Source: Sphingobacterium endophyticum (GTDB lineage Bacteria > Bacteroidota > Bacteroidia > Sphingobacteriales > Sphingobacteriaceae). Taken from it: a DNA stretch of 64,000 nt. Of the stretch, positions 54,039 through 63,076 are shown piece by piece. Location of the stretch: assembly GCF_009733535.1 (NCBI RefSeq), contig NZ_SMMI01000009.1, positions 1-64,000 on the forward strand, in the 5' to 3' direction. Under the pieces are notes generated by a model. The model had not been told where the DNA came from. It did no database searches and saw nothing but the letters and a program-made list of their open reading frames with translations. The position numbers and the translations under genes are program-made. Position 1 is the first letter of the stretch; the number at the start of each line of letters is the position of its first letter.

Positions 54039-54875
54039 TTAAATATCGCTTAGTTTAAAAGTATCCTTTAATCGAATTCCTTTTTCAGTATACTGTAATG
54101 TTGCACATTCATGTACAGAATCGTGTTCTAAAAACATAATGTATTCATTGTCAACGATCTCAGACCAATAATCCTGCCTCTCTTGCATGGTTACTAATGG
54201 CCTTACATCGTATCCCATCACGTAGGCAATCGGGATATGACCGACGGAAGGTAGTAAATCTGCCATATAAAGAATCGTCTTTCCTTCATATTGTATTTGA
54301 GGCAGCATCATCGCTTCGGTATGCCCATAGGCAAAACGCATTTTGATTTCTGTATCATACTGCGGTTGTTGAATATCAATAAAATTCAATTGCCCACTTT
54401 CTTGAATAGGAAGGATATTTTCTTTTAAAAAAGACGCTTTTTCTCTAGGATTGGGATTAACTGCCCATTCCCAATGCTCTTTGTTGGACCAATAACGTGC
54501 ATTTTTGAATGCCGGTAAGAGTTTTTCTCCTTCTCGTATAATAGCTCCGCCACAATGATCAAAATGAAGGTGGGTCAATACCACATCCGTTATATCGTCG
54601 CGATGAAATCCCAGCTTGTTCAGGGATTTATCCAAGGTGTCATCTCCGTGCATATAATAATGGCTAAAGAACTTTTCGTCTTGTTTATCTCCGATTCCAG
54701 TATCCACAATCGTCAGCCTTTTACCATCTTCAATGAGCATCAAGCGTGTTGCCCAAGTACATAAATTACGTTCATCTGCTGGATTGGTTCTTTGCCAAAT
54801 ACTTTTAGGTACAACCCCAAACATGGCACCACCATCCAATTTGAAAAATCCCGTATCGATACTATGTAATTTCAT
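54039..54875 (-). CDS. MBL-fold metallo-hydrolase
   Basis: A 278-residue metallo-beta-lactamase-fold hydrolase. The zinc motif LTHLHFDHCGG (H-x-H-x-D-H, about residues 99-107) is intact, preceded by IVDTGIGDKQ and followed by FAYGHTEAMM (third His) and YMADLLPS (bridging Asp). The size and MFGVVPKSIW region resemble the lactonase/quorum-quenching-like group of the superfamily, but the substrate is unknown. It is the first gene of an operon with the WYL regulator and diverges from the flavodoxin operon. Confidence 0.92.
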   Translation of the reverse strand: MKLHSIDTGFFKLDGGAMFGVVPKSIWQRTNPADERNLCTWATRLMLIEDGKRLTIVDTGIGDKQDEKFFSHYYMHGDDTLDKSLNKLGFHRDDITDVVLTHLHFDHCGGAIIREGEKLLPAFKNARYWSNKEHWEWAVNPNPREKASFLKENILPIQESGQLNFIDIQQPQYDTEIKMRFAYGHTEAMMLPQIQYEGKTILYMADLLPSVGHIPIAYVMGYDVRPLVTMQERQDYWSEIVDNEYIMFLEHDSVHECATLQYTEKGIRLKDTFKLSDI

Positions 54876-54997
54876 CGCTTTTCCTTTTCCATAAAAATCA
54901 CACTTTCATTTCGCTAAACCAAGGAAAATATCGAAATCGAAAGAAATCAACTCATTATCAGTAATAATGGTACTTATTTCGGTAATCCATATACCGT

Positions 54998-55005
54998 TAT
55001 ATTTG
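54998..55005 (+). promoter_or_regulatory. Putative -7 element of the flavodoxin operon
   Basis: TATATTTG (TAnnTTTG) lies 28 bases before the ATG at 55034. No ideal -33 is visible. It lies in the divergent gap shared with the MBL/WYL operon. Confidence 0.45.
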
Positions 55006-55033
55006 TTTATTCTTTTGAACTTTGAATTGTAAT

Positions 55034-55666
55034 ATGAAGGAAATGAAAAAGATACTACACCTATTTATTCTATTATTCATTACAGGATCACAGGTTTTTG
55101 CTTGTAAATCCGATCCAAAAATAATTGAGAGTCCAACTGAAAATGAAGAAATTAATGCTGAACGTATCGCAGTTGTATATCTTTCACGAACAAATAATAC
55201 AAAAGTATTAGCAGAGATGATTCATGAGGTCGTGGGCGGAGATTTGATCGCATTGGAGACTCTTAATCCGTATCCCACTGATTATAAACAGATAGTGGAG
55301 CAAGTCGCCTCGGAAAATAATAGAAATTATTTGCCACCCATTAAGACTAAAATTGACTTAAGCCAATATGATAGAATCTATTTAGGCTTTCCAACTTGGG
55401 GAATGCAATTACCCCCACCGATGAAAAGCTTTCTCAATAATTATGATTGGAAAGGAAAAGTAATTGTTCCTTTCAATAGTAATGCTGGATATGGCTTAGG
55501 AAGTTGTCTTGAAGACCTAAAGATCTATGCTAAAGGTGCCAAAATATTGGAAGTCTTTAGTACAAAAGGTGGAATTGAACGAGATGGCATTAAATTGGCA
55601 ATTGAAGGTAAAAGAAAGATGAAAGTTGATAAGTCCTTAAAAGAGTGGTTAATAAAAGTGAAATAA
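55034..55666 (+). CDS. Exported flavodoxin-like protein
   Basis: A 210-residue protein with a signal peptide (MKKILHLFILLFITGSQVFAC, with a possible lipobox FAC) and a flavodoxin fold of the Flavodoxin_4 type. The FMN phosphate loop reads VVYLSRTNNTKVLAEMI, where SRTNNT replaces the usual S/T-x-T-G-N-T. Later loops are YLGFPTWGMQLPPPM and FNSNAGYGLGSC. The ATG at 55034 is chosen; 55043 is also possible. With the aldo/keto reductase 18 bases downstream and a monooxygenase-like gene after it, this forms a small redox operon, probably for quinones or reactive carbonyls in the envelope. Confidence 0.88.
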   Translation: MKEMKKILHLFILLFITGSQVFACKSDPKIIESPTENEEINAERIAVVYLSRTNNTKVLAEMIHEVVGGDLIALETLNPYPTDYKQIVEQVASENNRNYLPPIKTKIDLSQYDRIYLGFPTWGMQLPPPMKSFLNNYDWKGKVIVPFNSNAGYGLGSCLEDLKIYAKGAKILEVFSTKGGIERDGIKLAIEGKRKMKVDKSLKEWLIKVK

Positions 55667-55684
55667 ACTAAAAAATAAGCGAAT

Positions 55685-56809
55685 ATGAGTACAAACAACC
55701 GCAGAGAATTTCTTAAAATTGGAGCTTTGGCTGGTTTGGGTCTTATCAGCTCCAATGTTTTACAAGCTAAAGACTCAATCATGAAGGAATATGATGAAAA
55801 ATTAATAGACCTTAAATCAGAAAAACGGATTTTAGGTCCGGGAAAACATCAATTGGAGGTTGCCGCAATTGGCCTCGGCTGTATGGGAATGAGTTACCAT
55901 AGGAGCTTCGTTCCTGATCGTCAGATGAGCATTAATTTAATCCGTAATGCTGCTGATCTAGGTTTGAACTTATTTGATACTGCCGAAGCATATGGTCCTC
56001 ATTCCAATGAGGAATTAGTTGGAGAAGCATTGCAACCCATCCGTAAAGAGATTCTGATTGCAACAAAATTTGGATTTGTTGATGGGATGCCTTCCAAAGG
56101 CCTTGACAGCAAACCAGAAACCATCAAAAGGGTAGTAGATCAATCCTTAAAACGCTTAAGGACAGATTATATTGATCTTCTATATCAACATCGAGTTGAC
56201 CCAAATGTTCCAATGGAAGATGTTGCTGGTACAGTAAAAGAATTGATTCAAGCCGGTAAGGTTCGCAACTTTGGGTTAAGCGAAGCAAGTGCCGAGAATA
56301 TTCGAAAAGCTCATGCTGTTCAGCAGGTAACCGCTTTGCAAAGTGAATATTCACTCGTCACAAGACAACCTGAACAGACTGTTATACCAGTTTGCGAGGA
56401 ATTGGGAATCGGTTTTGTTCCATACAGCCCATTAAGCCGTGGATTGATTACAGGTTACATCAATGAAAGGACAAAATACAATGCCAGCAATGATAACCGT
56501 CCAGCATTACCTCGATATCAAAAGGATGCTATCATTGCGAATTGGCCCTTAATTGATACTTTAAAGGATTTTGGTGATATGCGTGGACTTACTGTCGCAC
56601 AGGTAGCATTGGCCTGGATCTTGGCGCAAAAGAAATTTATCGTTCCAATTCCAGGAACTACGAAATGGGCTCATCTGCAAGAAAACTTTGACTCAGCATC
56701 TTATGAATTCAAGCCTGAAGAATTGCGAGAATTAACTGCTAGCATTGATAAGATCAAAATTGTAGGTGAAAGAGCTGTTGGACAACAAGCCCAGCAAATA
56801 AACAATTAA
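55685..56809 (+). CDS. Exported aldo/keto reductase
   Basis: A 374-residue NADPH-dependent aldo/keto reductase with a Tat-type leader (NNRREFLKIGALAGLGLISS). The tetrad is visible: Asp and Tyr in LFDTAEAYGPHSNEELVGE, Lys in ILIATKFGFVDG and His in DLLYQHRVDP. The cofactor region includes VPIPGTTKWAHLQEN. The domain resembles the YhdN/Tas-type general stress reductases. Its substrate is probably an aldehyde, ketone or quinone. Second gene of the redox operon; a twin-arginine signal for an NADPH enzyme is notable but occurs in Bacteroidota. Confidence 0.92.
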   Translation: MSTNNRREFLKIGALAGLGLISSNVLQAKDSIMKEYDEKLIDLKSEKRILGPGKHQLEVAAIGLGCMGMSYHRSFVPDRQMSINLIRNAADLGLNLFDTAEAYGPHSNEELVGEALQPIRKEILIATKFGFVDGMPSKGLDSKPETIKRVVDQSLKRLRTDYIDLLYQHRVDPNVPMEDVAGTVKELIQAGKVRNFGLSEASAENIRKAHAVQQVTALQSEYSLVTRQPEQTVIPVCEELGIGFVPYSPLSRGLITGYINERTKYNASNDNRPALPRYQKDAIIANWPLIDTLKDFGDMRGLTVAQVALAWILAQKKFIVPIPGTTKWAHLQENFDSASYEFKPEELRELTASIDKIKIVGERAVGQQAQQINN

Positions 56810-56885
56810 GCCTGATTATCCTAATTTTTATTGAGATGGATAATTTACTACCTTAATCTTTTAAATAGGTACTTAATTGAAAAAC

Positions 56886-57311
56886 ATGAAAATATTAAAG
56901 TCGATTATACTTTTCGTTCTTTTTTTAAGCTACATTCCTGCTTTTTCCCAAGGATTAGAAGAAATTGATTCAAAAGGAATGAATAAACAATTAGTCCGTA
57001 TAGCAGAGTTGGAAATCTATCCTGAATATTGGGAAGAATACAAGGAGATTTTAATTTTTGAAGCTAAGGAATCTGTTGAGAATGAGGATGGGGTAGTTTG
57101 TATCTTCCCAATGGAAATGAAATCAGAGGATTTTAAAATTAAAATCCTCGAAATCTATGCTAATCAGAAGGCTTATGAAGATCATCTCAAGACTCCACAT
57201 TTCCAATATTATAAATCCAATACATTGAAAATGGTCAAGGAATTAAAATTATTAGATATGAATGCATTAGATACTCAAACGATGCAAGCAATATTTAAAA
57301 AGAGGAAATAG
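56886..57311 (+). CDS. Exported antibiotic-biosynthesis-monooxygenase-like (YgiN-type) protein
   Basis: A 141-residue protein with a signal peptide (ends YIPAFSQ). The ATG at 56886 is chosen; a TTG at 56877 is open too. The mature part is one ABM ferredoxin-like domain: VRIAELEIYPEYWEEYKEIL, then GVVCIFPMEMK, then ILEIYANQKAYEDHLKTPHF, a strongly conserved segment ending in the His-x2-x-x-His/Phe pattern. YgiN-type members oxidise quinols. As the third gene after a flavodoxin and an aldo/keto reductase, it fits an envelope quinone/quinol redox set. Terminator 124 bases downstream. Confidence 0.88.
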   Translation: MKILKSIILFVLFLSYIPAFSQGLEEIDSKGMNKQLVRIAELEIYPEYWEEYKEILIFEAKESVENEDGVVCIFPMEMKSEDFKIKILEIYANQKAYEDHLKTPHFQYYKSNTLKMVKELKLLDMNALDTQTMQAIFKKRK

Positions 57312-57434
57312 ACTATCAGATAAAAAACCGTAATTCTGGTATGCTAAAACGTAATATGTATACTTTTAAAAGTTTCGTTATTAGCATCTTTGAAGCTGTT
57401 AGTTAGAGTTATTAGAAAATAATAGCATCTATTT

Positions 57435-57465
57435 AAGGGGACTAGGGAAAAGTCCCCTTTTTATT
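57435..57465 (+). terminator. Terminator after the redox operon
   Basis: AAGGGGACT and AGTCCCCTT pair perfectly (9 bp, 7-base loop), followed by TTTATTTT. Confidence 0.82.
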
Positions 57466-57547
57466 TTAAAAATCCCGCCCTAAAACTCTTGATCTTAAAA
57501 ATCCATTTGAAATTTTTGTTTTCTTCAAGTTTCGTTTGTGTTTTGCT

Positions 57548-57669
57548 CGTGTTTTGCTCGTGTCTCGTCCACAGCTTGTCCAAAACTCATTCGGAGCTCG
57601 TCCGCTCACAAGCGGACGAGCTGTGGACAATGTCCTCGCAAGGTGCGGATTAGACACGACCAAAACACG
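57548..57669. repeat. Nested 122-base palindrome
   Basis: The outer arms, 17 bases each, 57548-57564 (CGTGTTTTGCTCGTGTC) and 57653-57669 (GACACGACCAAAACACG), differ at one position. A middle pair GTCCACAGCT (57567-57576) / AGCTGTGGAC (57619-57628) and an inner perfect hairpin AGCTCGTCCGCT-CACA-AGCGGACGAGCT (57595-57622) share some bases, so two folds compete. No gene lies within it. Confidence 0.78.
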
Positions 57670-57730
57670 ACTGTGACTAGGCCAAAACCCTAATTGGACA
57701 AAAAGAAAGTGGACAATAAGATGGGAAGGC

Positions 57731-57764
57731 AAAAAAAAAATGGCAGTACTAAAAGTACCGCCAT
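57731..57764 (-). terminator. Terminator of the glutamine synthetase gene
   Basis: On the minus strand ATGGCGGTACT, a 3-base loop and AGTACTGCCAT (one mismatch), then ten T. It begins 25 bases after the stop codon. Confidence 0.85.
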
Positions 57765-57789
57765 CTATTTTAATTTGTTGTTTATTTTC

Positions 57790-59979
57790 TTAGTGAATGA
57801 ATAATAACTCACGTAATTTTGGTAATGGCCATTTCGCATCATCAACGATTTTCTCCAATTTGTTCACATGGTAGCGAATTTCATCAAAGAAAGGTTTTAC
57901 AACTTCGTCATATGCTATAGCTTTATCACGGGTATCTTCAATGGTATTAGCTTTCTTACGTGCTTGACGCATTTCTTCAGCTTTTTCCAAGATAATATTG
58001 ACATGTTTTGAGATACGCTCTACATAATTTAATTGAGAACTGTATGCTTCTTTGTTTAAACCAAGATCTTTTAATCCTCTAACGTTTTCGATTAATTGAT
58101 TTTGATAGATTAAACATGCAGGAGCGATCTGGCTAGTCACAACATCACCGATAACACGAGCTTCGATTTGAAGTTTTTTGAAGAAGTTCTCCAAAAGAAT
58201 TTCGTGTCTAGCTTCTGATTCGCGTCTAGAGAAGATGCCTAAAGTTTCGAATAACTCTAAAGATTCAGGCTTCACATAAACATCAAGTGCTTTAGGTGTA
58301 GATTTAATGTTTGATAGACCTCTGTTTGCAGCTTCGATTTCCCATTCTTCGCTATAACCATTACCTTCAAAACGGATTGCTTTTGAATCTTTGATATATT
58401 TACGAACAACGTTTAGGATTGCTAAATCTTTTTTCGTTCCTTTTTTAATTTGTTTGTCAACTTCGATTTTGAATTCGATCAATTGAGTAGCAACGATCGA
58501 GTTCAAAATGGTCATTGGCAGTGCTGAGTTTGCAGAAGAACCAACAGCGCGGAATTCAAATTTATTACCAGTGAAGGCAAAAGGCGAAGTACGGTTACGG
58601 TCTGTGTTATCCAATTTCAAATCAGGAATTTTAGGGATACCATGCCATAAATTAGCATCTGCCTTTACTTTTTTAGCAACGCGAGCAGATTCAACTTCTT
58701 CAAGGATTTCGTCTAATTGAGAACCTAAGAAGATGGAAATAATTGCTGGTGGAGCTTCGTTAGCACCTAAACGGTGATCGTTTGAATGACTAGCGATGGA
58801 TGCTCTCAATAAGTCAGCATGTTCGAAAACTGCTTTAATCGTATTAACGAAGAAAGTCAAGAACATTAAATTGTTCTTAGGAGTTTTTCCAGGGGACAAT
58901 AAGTTTACACCTGTGTTTGTGATTAATGACCAGTTATTATGTTTACCAGAACCATTTACACCACTATAAGGTTTTTCATGCAATAACACTTTGAAGTTAT
59001 GGCGGATTGCTACTTGTTCCATAACGTTCATTAGCAATTGGTTATGGTCGATTGCTAAGTTGATCTCTTCAAACATTGGAGCACATTCAAATTGAGAAGG
59101 TGCAACCTCGTTATGACGAGTTTTCAATGGAATACCTAATTTAAGGGCTTCATTTTCAAGGTCAACCATATAAGCAAGAACACGTTCAGGAATAGCTCCG
59201 AAGTAATGATCTTCCAATTGTTGTCCTTTAGCGGACATGTGACCGAATAATGTTCTTCCAGTTAATTGTAGATCTGGACGAGCGTTATATAATGCAAGGT
59301 CAACTAAGAAATATTCTTGTTCAATACCTAAAGAGGCGTTTACTTTAGTAACGGCTTTGTCGAAATATTGAGCAACATCAGTAGCTGCTTTGTCGATTGA
59401 AGCAATTGCTTTAAGTAAAGGAGCTTTATAATCCAATGATTCACCGGTATAAGAAACGAATACGGTAGGGATACATAAAGTTTTACCGGCTCCAGTTTCG
59501 AAGATGAAAGCAGGGGATGAAGGATCCCAAGCTGTATATCCACGAGCTTCGAAGGTATTACGGATACCGCCATTTGGGAAAGAGGAGGCGTCAGGTTCTT
59601 GTTGAACAAGCGCATCAGCATTGAATTTTTCAATAGCGCTACCGTCGCTGTCTGGCTCGAAGAAAGCATCGTGTTTTTCAGCTGTCGATCCAGTTAATGG
59701 TTGAAACCAGTGCGTATAGTGCGTTGCGCCATTTTCCAATGCCCAAGTTTTCATTGCCTGTGCAATGAAGTCTGCTAATTCTCTGCTGATTTGTCTTCCT
59801 TCGTCAATTGCTGACTTTAATTCTACGAAAGTAGGTTTTGGAAGGTAATCTCTCATTTTTGAGATGCTGAACACATTTTTATTGAAGATGTGAATAGCGC
59901 GCTCGGAATTTACCTCTGTTGTTTCGTTGAACATGTGTTTAGAGGCAGCTTCAACTGCTGAAAGTCTGGAATTTAACAT
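57790..59979 (-). CDS. glnN: Glutamine synthetase, type III
   Basis: A 729-residue GSIII enzyme, which makes glutamine from glutamate, ammonia and ATP as a large oligomer in the cytosol. Type III features: length over 700, the N-terminal segment FNKNVFSISKMRDYLPKPTF, and SLGIEQEYFLVD, the metal/glutamate site. KTRHNEVAPSQFECAPMFEE and GVNGSGKHNNWSLITNTG follow (ATP and glutamate binding), then SNDHRLGANEAPPAIISIFL and RNRTSPFAFTGNKFEFRAVG. This is the usual assimilation enzyme of Bacteroidota. Single gene with its own promoter region and terminator. Confidence 0.97.
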   Translation of the reverse strand: MLNSRLSAVEAASKHMFNETTEVNSERAIHIFNKNVFSISKMRDYLPKPTFVELKSAIDEGRQISRELADFIAQAMKTWALENGATHYTHWFQPLTGSTAEKHDAFFEPDSDGSAIEKFNADALVQQEPDASSFPNGGIRNTFEARGYTAWDPSSPAFIFETGAGKTLCIPTVFVSYTGESLDYKAPLLKAIASIDKAATDVAQYFDKAVTKVNASLGIEQEYFLVDLALYNARPDLQLTGRTLFGHMSAKGQQLEDHYFGAIPERVLAYMVDLENEALKLGIPLKTRHNEVAPSQFECAPMFEEINLAIDHNQLLMNVMEQVAIRHNFKVLLHEKPYSGVNGSGKHNNWSLITNTGVNLLSPGKTPKNNLMFLTFFVNTIKAVFEHADLLRASIASHSNDHRLGANEAPPAIISIFLGSQLDEILEEVESARVAKKVKADANLWHGIPKIPDLKLDNTDRNRTSPFAFTGNKFEFRAVGSSANSALPMTILNSIVATQLIEFKIEVDKQIKKGTKKDLAILNVVRKYIKDSKAIRFEGNGYSEEWEIEAANRGLSNIKSTPKALDVYVKPESLELFETLGIFSRRESEARHEILLENFFKKLQIEARVIGDVVTSQIAPACLIYQNQLIENVRGLKDLGLNKEAYSSQLNYVERISKHVNIILEKAEEMRQARKKANTIEDTRDKAIAYDEVVKPFFDEIRYHVNKLEKIVDDAKWPLPKLRELLFIH

Positions 59980-60043
59980 GCTGTTATTATTTGATATTTT
60001 TAAGTTTTTGTTGATTGCTTAAGTATTTGTTCTTAATTTTTAT

Positions 60044-60051
60044 CAAAAATA
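60044..60051 (-). promoter_or_regulatory. Putative -7 element of the glutamine synthetase gene
   Basis: The minus strand reads TATTTTTG (TAnnTTTG), about 65 bases before the ATG. A -33 element is not clear. Confidence 0.38.
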
Positions 60052-60126
60052 TAGTAAAAACAGGTTAGTTGGATATTTTTTTTGAAAAAAAATATAAAAA
60101 ATCAGAAAATTTCCTGTTTTTAAACA

Positions 60127-60164
60127 AAAATAGCTGGTGATTTTTAAAGATCACCAGCTATTTT
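60127..60164 (-). terminator. Terminator of the S9 peptidase gene
   Basis: A perfect 15-bp stem AAAATAGCTGGTGAT/ATCACCAGCTATTTT with an 8-base loop begins 17 bases after the peptidase stop; on the minus strand the T tract is TTTTTGTTT. Confidence 0.85.
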
Positions 60165-60181
60165 AATTGGTTTTTGTAAAA

Positions 60182-62977
60182 TTAGTCTACTTCAAGTCCC
60201 CAATCTATACCTTTTTCGGTTGCTTTGACACCTTTTTTAATCCAATTTGCGGCAGGTTTGCCTTTTAGATAATGATCAAAAAATTGCGCTTCGCGAATTT
60301 GTATATCCTTTCTGTTCTGTCTTTGAATTAAATTATGGTCATCACCGTTGTAGTTTAATAACCAAACCGGCTTATTTAAGCGTCTCAATGCTGTAAAGAA
60401 TTCAATACCTTGATACCATGGCACTGCACCGTCGTTGTCGTTGTGCATGATAGCAACTGGTGTATTGACCTTATCCATAAAGAATAAAGGAGAATTCTCG
60501 ATATAAAGATCACGCGCTTCCCATAGGGGTTTGCCGATACGGCTTTGCGTGTTTTCATATTGGAACTGTCTTGACATTCCTGTTCCCCAGCGAATACCAC
60601 CGTATGCAGAAGTCATATTTACTACAGGAGCCCCTGCCCAAGCAGCGGCGTACATATTTGTACGGGTAATTAAATGAGCCACTTGATATCCACCCCAACT
60701 CTGTCCTTGAATTCCCATTTTTGTAGAATCTACCCATTCATTATTTCTAGCTAAATAGTGCATTCCAGAATTAATAAATTCTTCAGCAGATTTACCAGGA
60801 TAACCTGTTTCATAACGAATATCAGGAGCAAACACGAGATATCCATTGCTTACAAAGTAAGGGATGTTTAAACGTGAAGGGGTAGGAGCAGGAGGTTGAT
60901 AGGTATATAAGCCATCTGAGAGCGTTTCGTAAAAATAAGCTATAATTGGATATTTCTTGTTGGGATCAAAATCTTCTGGTTTATATAATATACCTTCCGA
61001 TTTAAAACCTTTAGGAGTGGTCCAATGTACCAATTCTGCTGTTCCCCAATTATAGTTTGCTTGCTGAGGATTAATATCAGATAGTCTGGTTTCATTTTTG
61101 AAATTTAACAATACATATAAATCAGGAGAATTTTGATAATCCTCTTTCGTATAAATGATCTTGTCCAATTTATCATCAGCGCTAATCATTTTATAGGTAT
61201 GTGCGCCAGACCAAAGTTTACTAATGTCGTTTTTATTGATTTTATATAGACCTTGATTCTTATCGATTTTGTTGAAGCCGCTTAGATAAATAGTATTTGA
61301 AGGATCAATCTCTGTGTAGTTTAATCTAGGGTCATCATTTTTATACAAATTTTCAATCCGATAAACCATTTGATTTTTTCTACCCAATCCATTTGTCAAA
61401 TTGATTTTTGATTTTGCATCAAGGCTTATTTTCCAAACGTCAAATCGGTCATTTAAGTAAATAAATTTACCGTCTTTGGACCAACCGGCTATACCGTAAG
61501 GACCAGGTGCTGCAGGCACATCATTTTCCTCATCCACAAAGCTAACCTGAATTCCTTCGTTCAGCTGTTTAGTTGATTCGGATGAAATATGGTAGCTATA
61601 CCAGTTTCCATTGCTTCTGTTAAAGTAAACGATATAATCCCCATTAGGAGCAAGGGATGCATATCCGGAGTTGGATTTGGTCACCAATTTGTTGTTACCT
61701 GTAAGCGTGGATACAGCATATATATCCGACCGTATACCTCCTTCCCATTGTGATTCGATTCTATATCCTTTATCTGAGGTTGCCATCGCCCATTCATTGT
61801 CAGCGTCGCCTGTTAAAGAGATTCTGTTGAATGTTTCATCAGAAAGTGGTCGAATATTTCTATTTCCCTGAAGATTAATCATCGCGGTGTAGTTTCGAGA
61901 TTGATCTCGCTTAAGATTAACCAGTTGCATGGGTTGTAAATAGTCATCTTGCCAATGCCAGATATCAACTTTTGCATGTTCGAATTCGACTAAAGTGGTG
62001 TCTTTCACTCTTGGGATAGGTGCAAGGCCAAAGAAAAGTCTTTTCCCAGATTTGCTGAATGTTAAGTTTCCATCGCCAGAAACAGACCAATTATTCGGGA
62101 TACCTTGACTATTTTTATCAGCGAGGATTATTGCCGAGTCTTGACCAGGCGTATAGTGGTAAAGTTTGAACTCCTTAAGCAATGATTTTTCAGGCGTTTT
62201 ATCTGCCACAAAACTTAGTTGTTTGTTCGCATCATCAAATTTGAAGTTTTTGTAATTTCCTTTGCCATTACTGATTTTCTTCTTGGACTTATTAGCCAAA
62301 TCCATAATAAACAATCCGGATTCGTTCAAACTATCTTTTTCAGGTCCTTTTATAGTGTAAACAAGGTATTTTCCATCGTCGCTCCAATCATAGCTGTCTG
62401 CTTTAATAATGTTACTTGTGTCGCCAGTTGTTAAATTCAGGACAGTTAATGTTGGGGTTGGTTTTTCTTTTTTGTTGGAGGCTTTGGATTTTGTAGTATC
62501 CTGTTTGCTCGGAAGTGTCATTTCGTTAAGAAATGCAATATAATCATTTCCCTTTCGGGCAATTTTATAGGATTTTACCTGTGCAAACTTGCTATTTTGA
62601 TTTTTAGCGATATTAAAGACAAAAAGTGAGTCTTTTGGCATTTCATCAGGTTTTTTCTTTTTGATTTTTGCCTGTCTCACCTCTTGGAAAGGTGCTTTTA
62701 TTAATCCGACTATGACTTTTTCATTATCGGTTAAAGTCAAATCCGCTCCACGAGGAATCTGAAGCAAACTTTGATTATTGCTATTTTTTAAGATTGAAGT
62801 ACCATCACCTTCCTGCGGAGTAATGCTATAATAAATTAGATTTCCGGATTTGCTGATTTCTGGTTTTGCGATGCTCTTCCAGGAATCATAGACACTGTGG
62901 TCTATCGGTTTTTTTTGTGCGTAGGATAGGGAAATTGCACTTAAACCGAGGAATAATAAGCCAAATTTATGTTTCAT
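60182..62977 (-). CDS. Exported S9-family prolyl-oligopeptidase-type peptidase
   Basis: A 931-residue serine peptidase. I start at the ATG at 62977, which gives a signal peptide (KFGLLFLGLSAISLSYAQ); the frame stays open to 63046. The first 620 residues form the WD-type beta-propeller filter (repeats such as YDWSDDGKYLVYTIKG and GWSKDGKFIYLNDR). The C-terminal alpha/beta hydrolase has the nucleophile in GIQGQSWGGYQVAHL, Asp in AIMHNDNDGAVPWYQG and His in YNGDDHNLIQRQN. It should cut short peptides in the periplasm. Single gene, divergent from the SIMPL-domain gene. Confidence 0.95.
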   Translation of the reverse strand: MKHKFGLLFLGLSAISLSYAQKKPIDHSVYDSWKSIAKPEISKSGNLIYYSITPQEGDGTSILKNSNNQSLLQIPRGADLTLTDNEKVIVGLIKAPFQEVRQAKIKKKKPDEMPKDSLFVFNIAKNQNSKFAQVKSYKIARKGNDYIAFLNEMTLPSKQDTTKSKASNKKEKPTPTLTVLNLTTGDTSNIIKADSYDWSDDGKYLVYTIKGPEKDSLNESGLFIMDLANKSKKKISNGKGNYKNFKFDDANKQLSFVADKTPEKSLLKEFKLYHYTPGQDSAIILADKNSQGIPNNWSVSGDGNLTFSKSGKRLFFGLAPIPRVKDTTLVEFEHAKVDIWHWQDDYLQPMQLVNLKRDQSRNYTAMINLQGNRNIRPLSDETFNRISLTGDADNEWAMATSDKGYRIESQWEGGIRSDIYAVSTLTGNNKLVTKSNSGYASLAPNGDYIVYFNRSNGNWYSYHISSESTKQLNEGIQVSFVDEENDVPAAPGPYGIAGWSKDGKFIYLNDRFDVWKISLDAKSKINLTNGLGRKNQMVYRIENLYKNDDPRLNYTEIDPSNTIYLSGFNKIDKNQGLYKINKNDISKLWSGAHTYKMISADDKLDKIIYTKEDYQNSPDLYVLLNFKNETRLSDINPQQANYNWGTAELVHWTTPKGFKSEGILYKPEDFDPNKKYPIIAYFYETLSDGLYTYQPPAPTPSRLNIPYFVSNGYLVFAPDIRYETGYPGKSAEEFINSGMHYLARNNEWVDSTKMGIQGQSWGGYQVAHLITRTNMYAAAWAGAPVVNMTSAYGGIRWGTGMSRQFQYENTQSRIGKPLWEARDLYIENSPLFFMDKVNTPVAIMHNDNDGAVPWYQGIEFFTALRRLNKPVWLLNYNGDDHNLIQRQNRKDIQIREAQFFDHYLKGKPAANWIKKGVKATEKGIDWGLEVD

Positions 62978-63076
62978 ATAATTTGTAGTTTGGAATACCA
63001 ATAATACCCAAAATTTGCTAACTTCGGTTAGTTTAGCAGATAACAATTTTATTATAAATCTTATAAAGAGATTGAA

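Noticed and set aside
57466..57732. 88-codon minus-strand frame
   Set aside because: It lies over the nested palindrome and a terminator; the frame is open because of the repeat structure.
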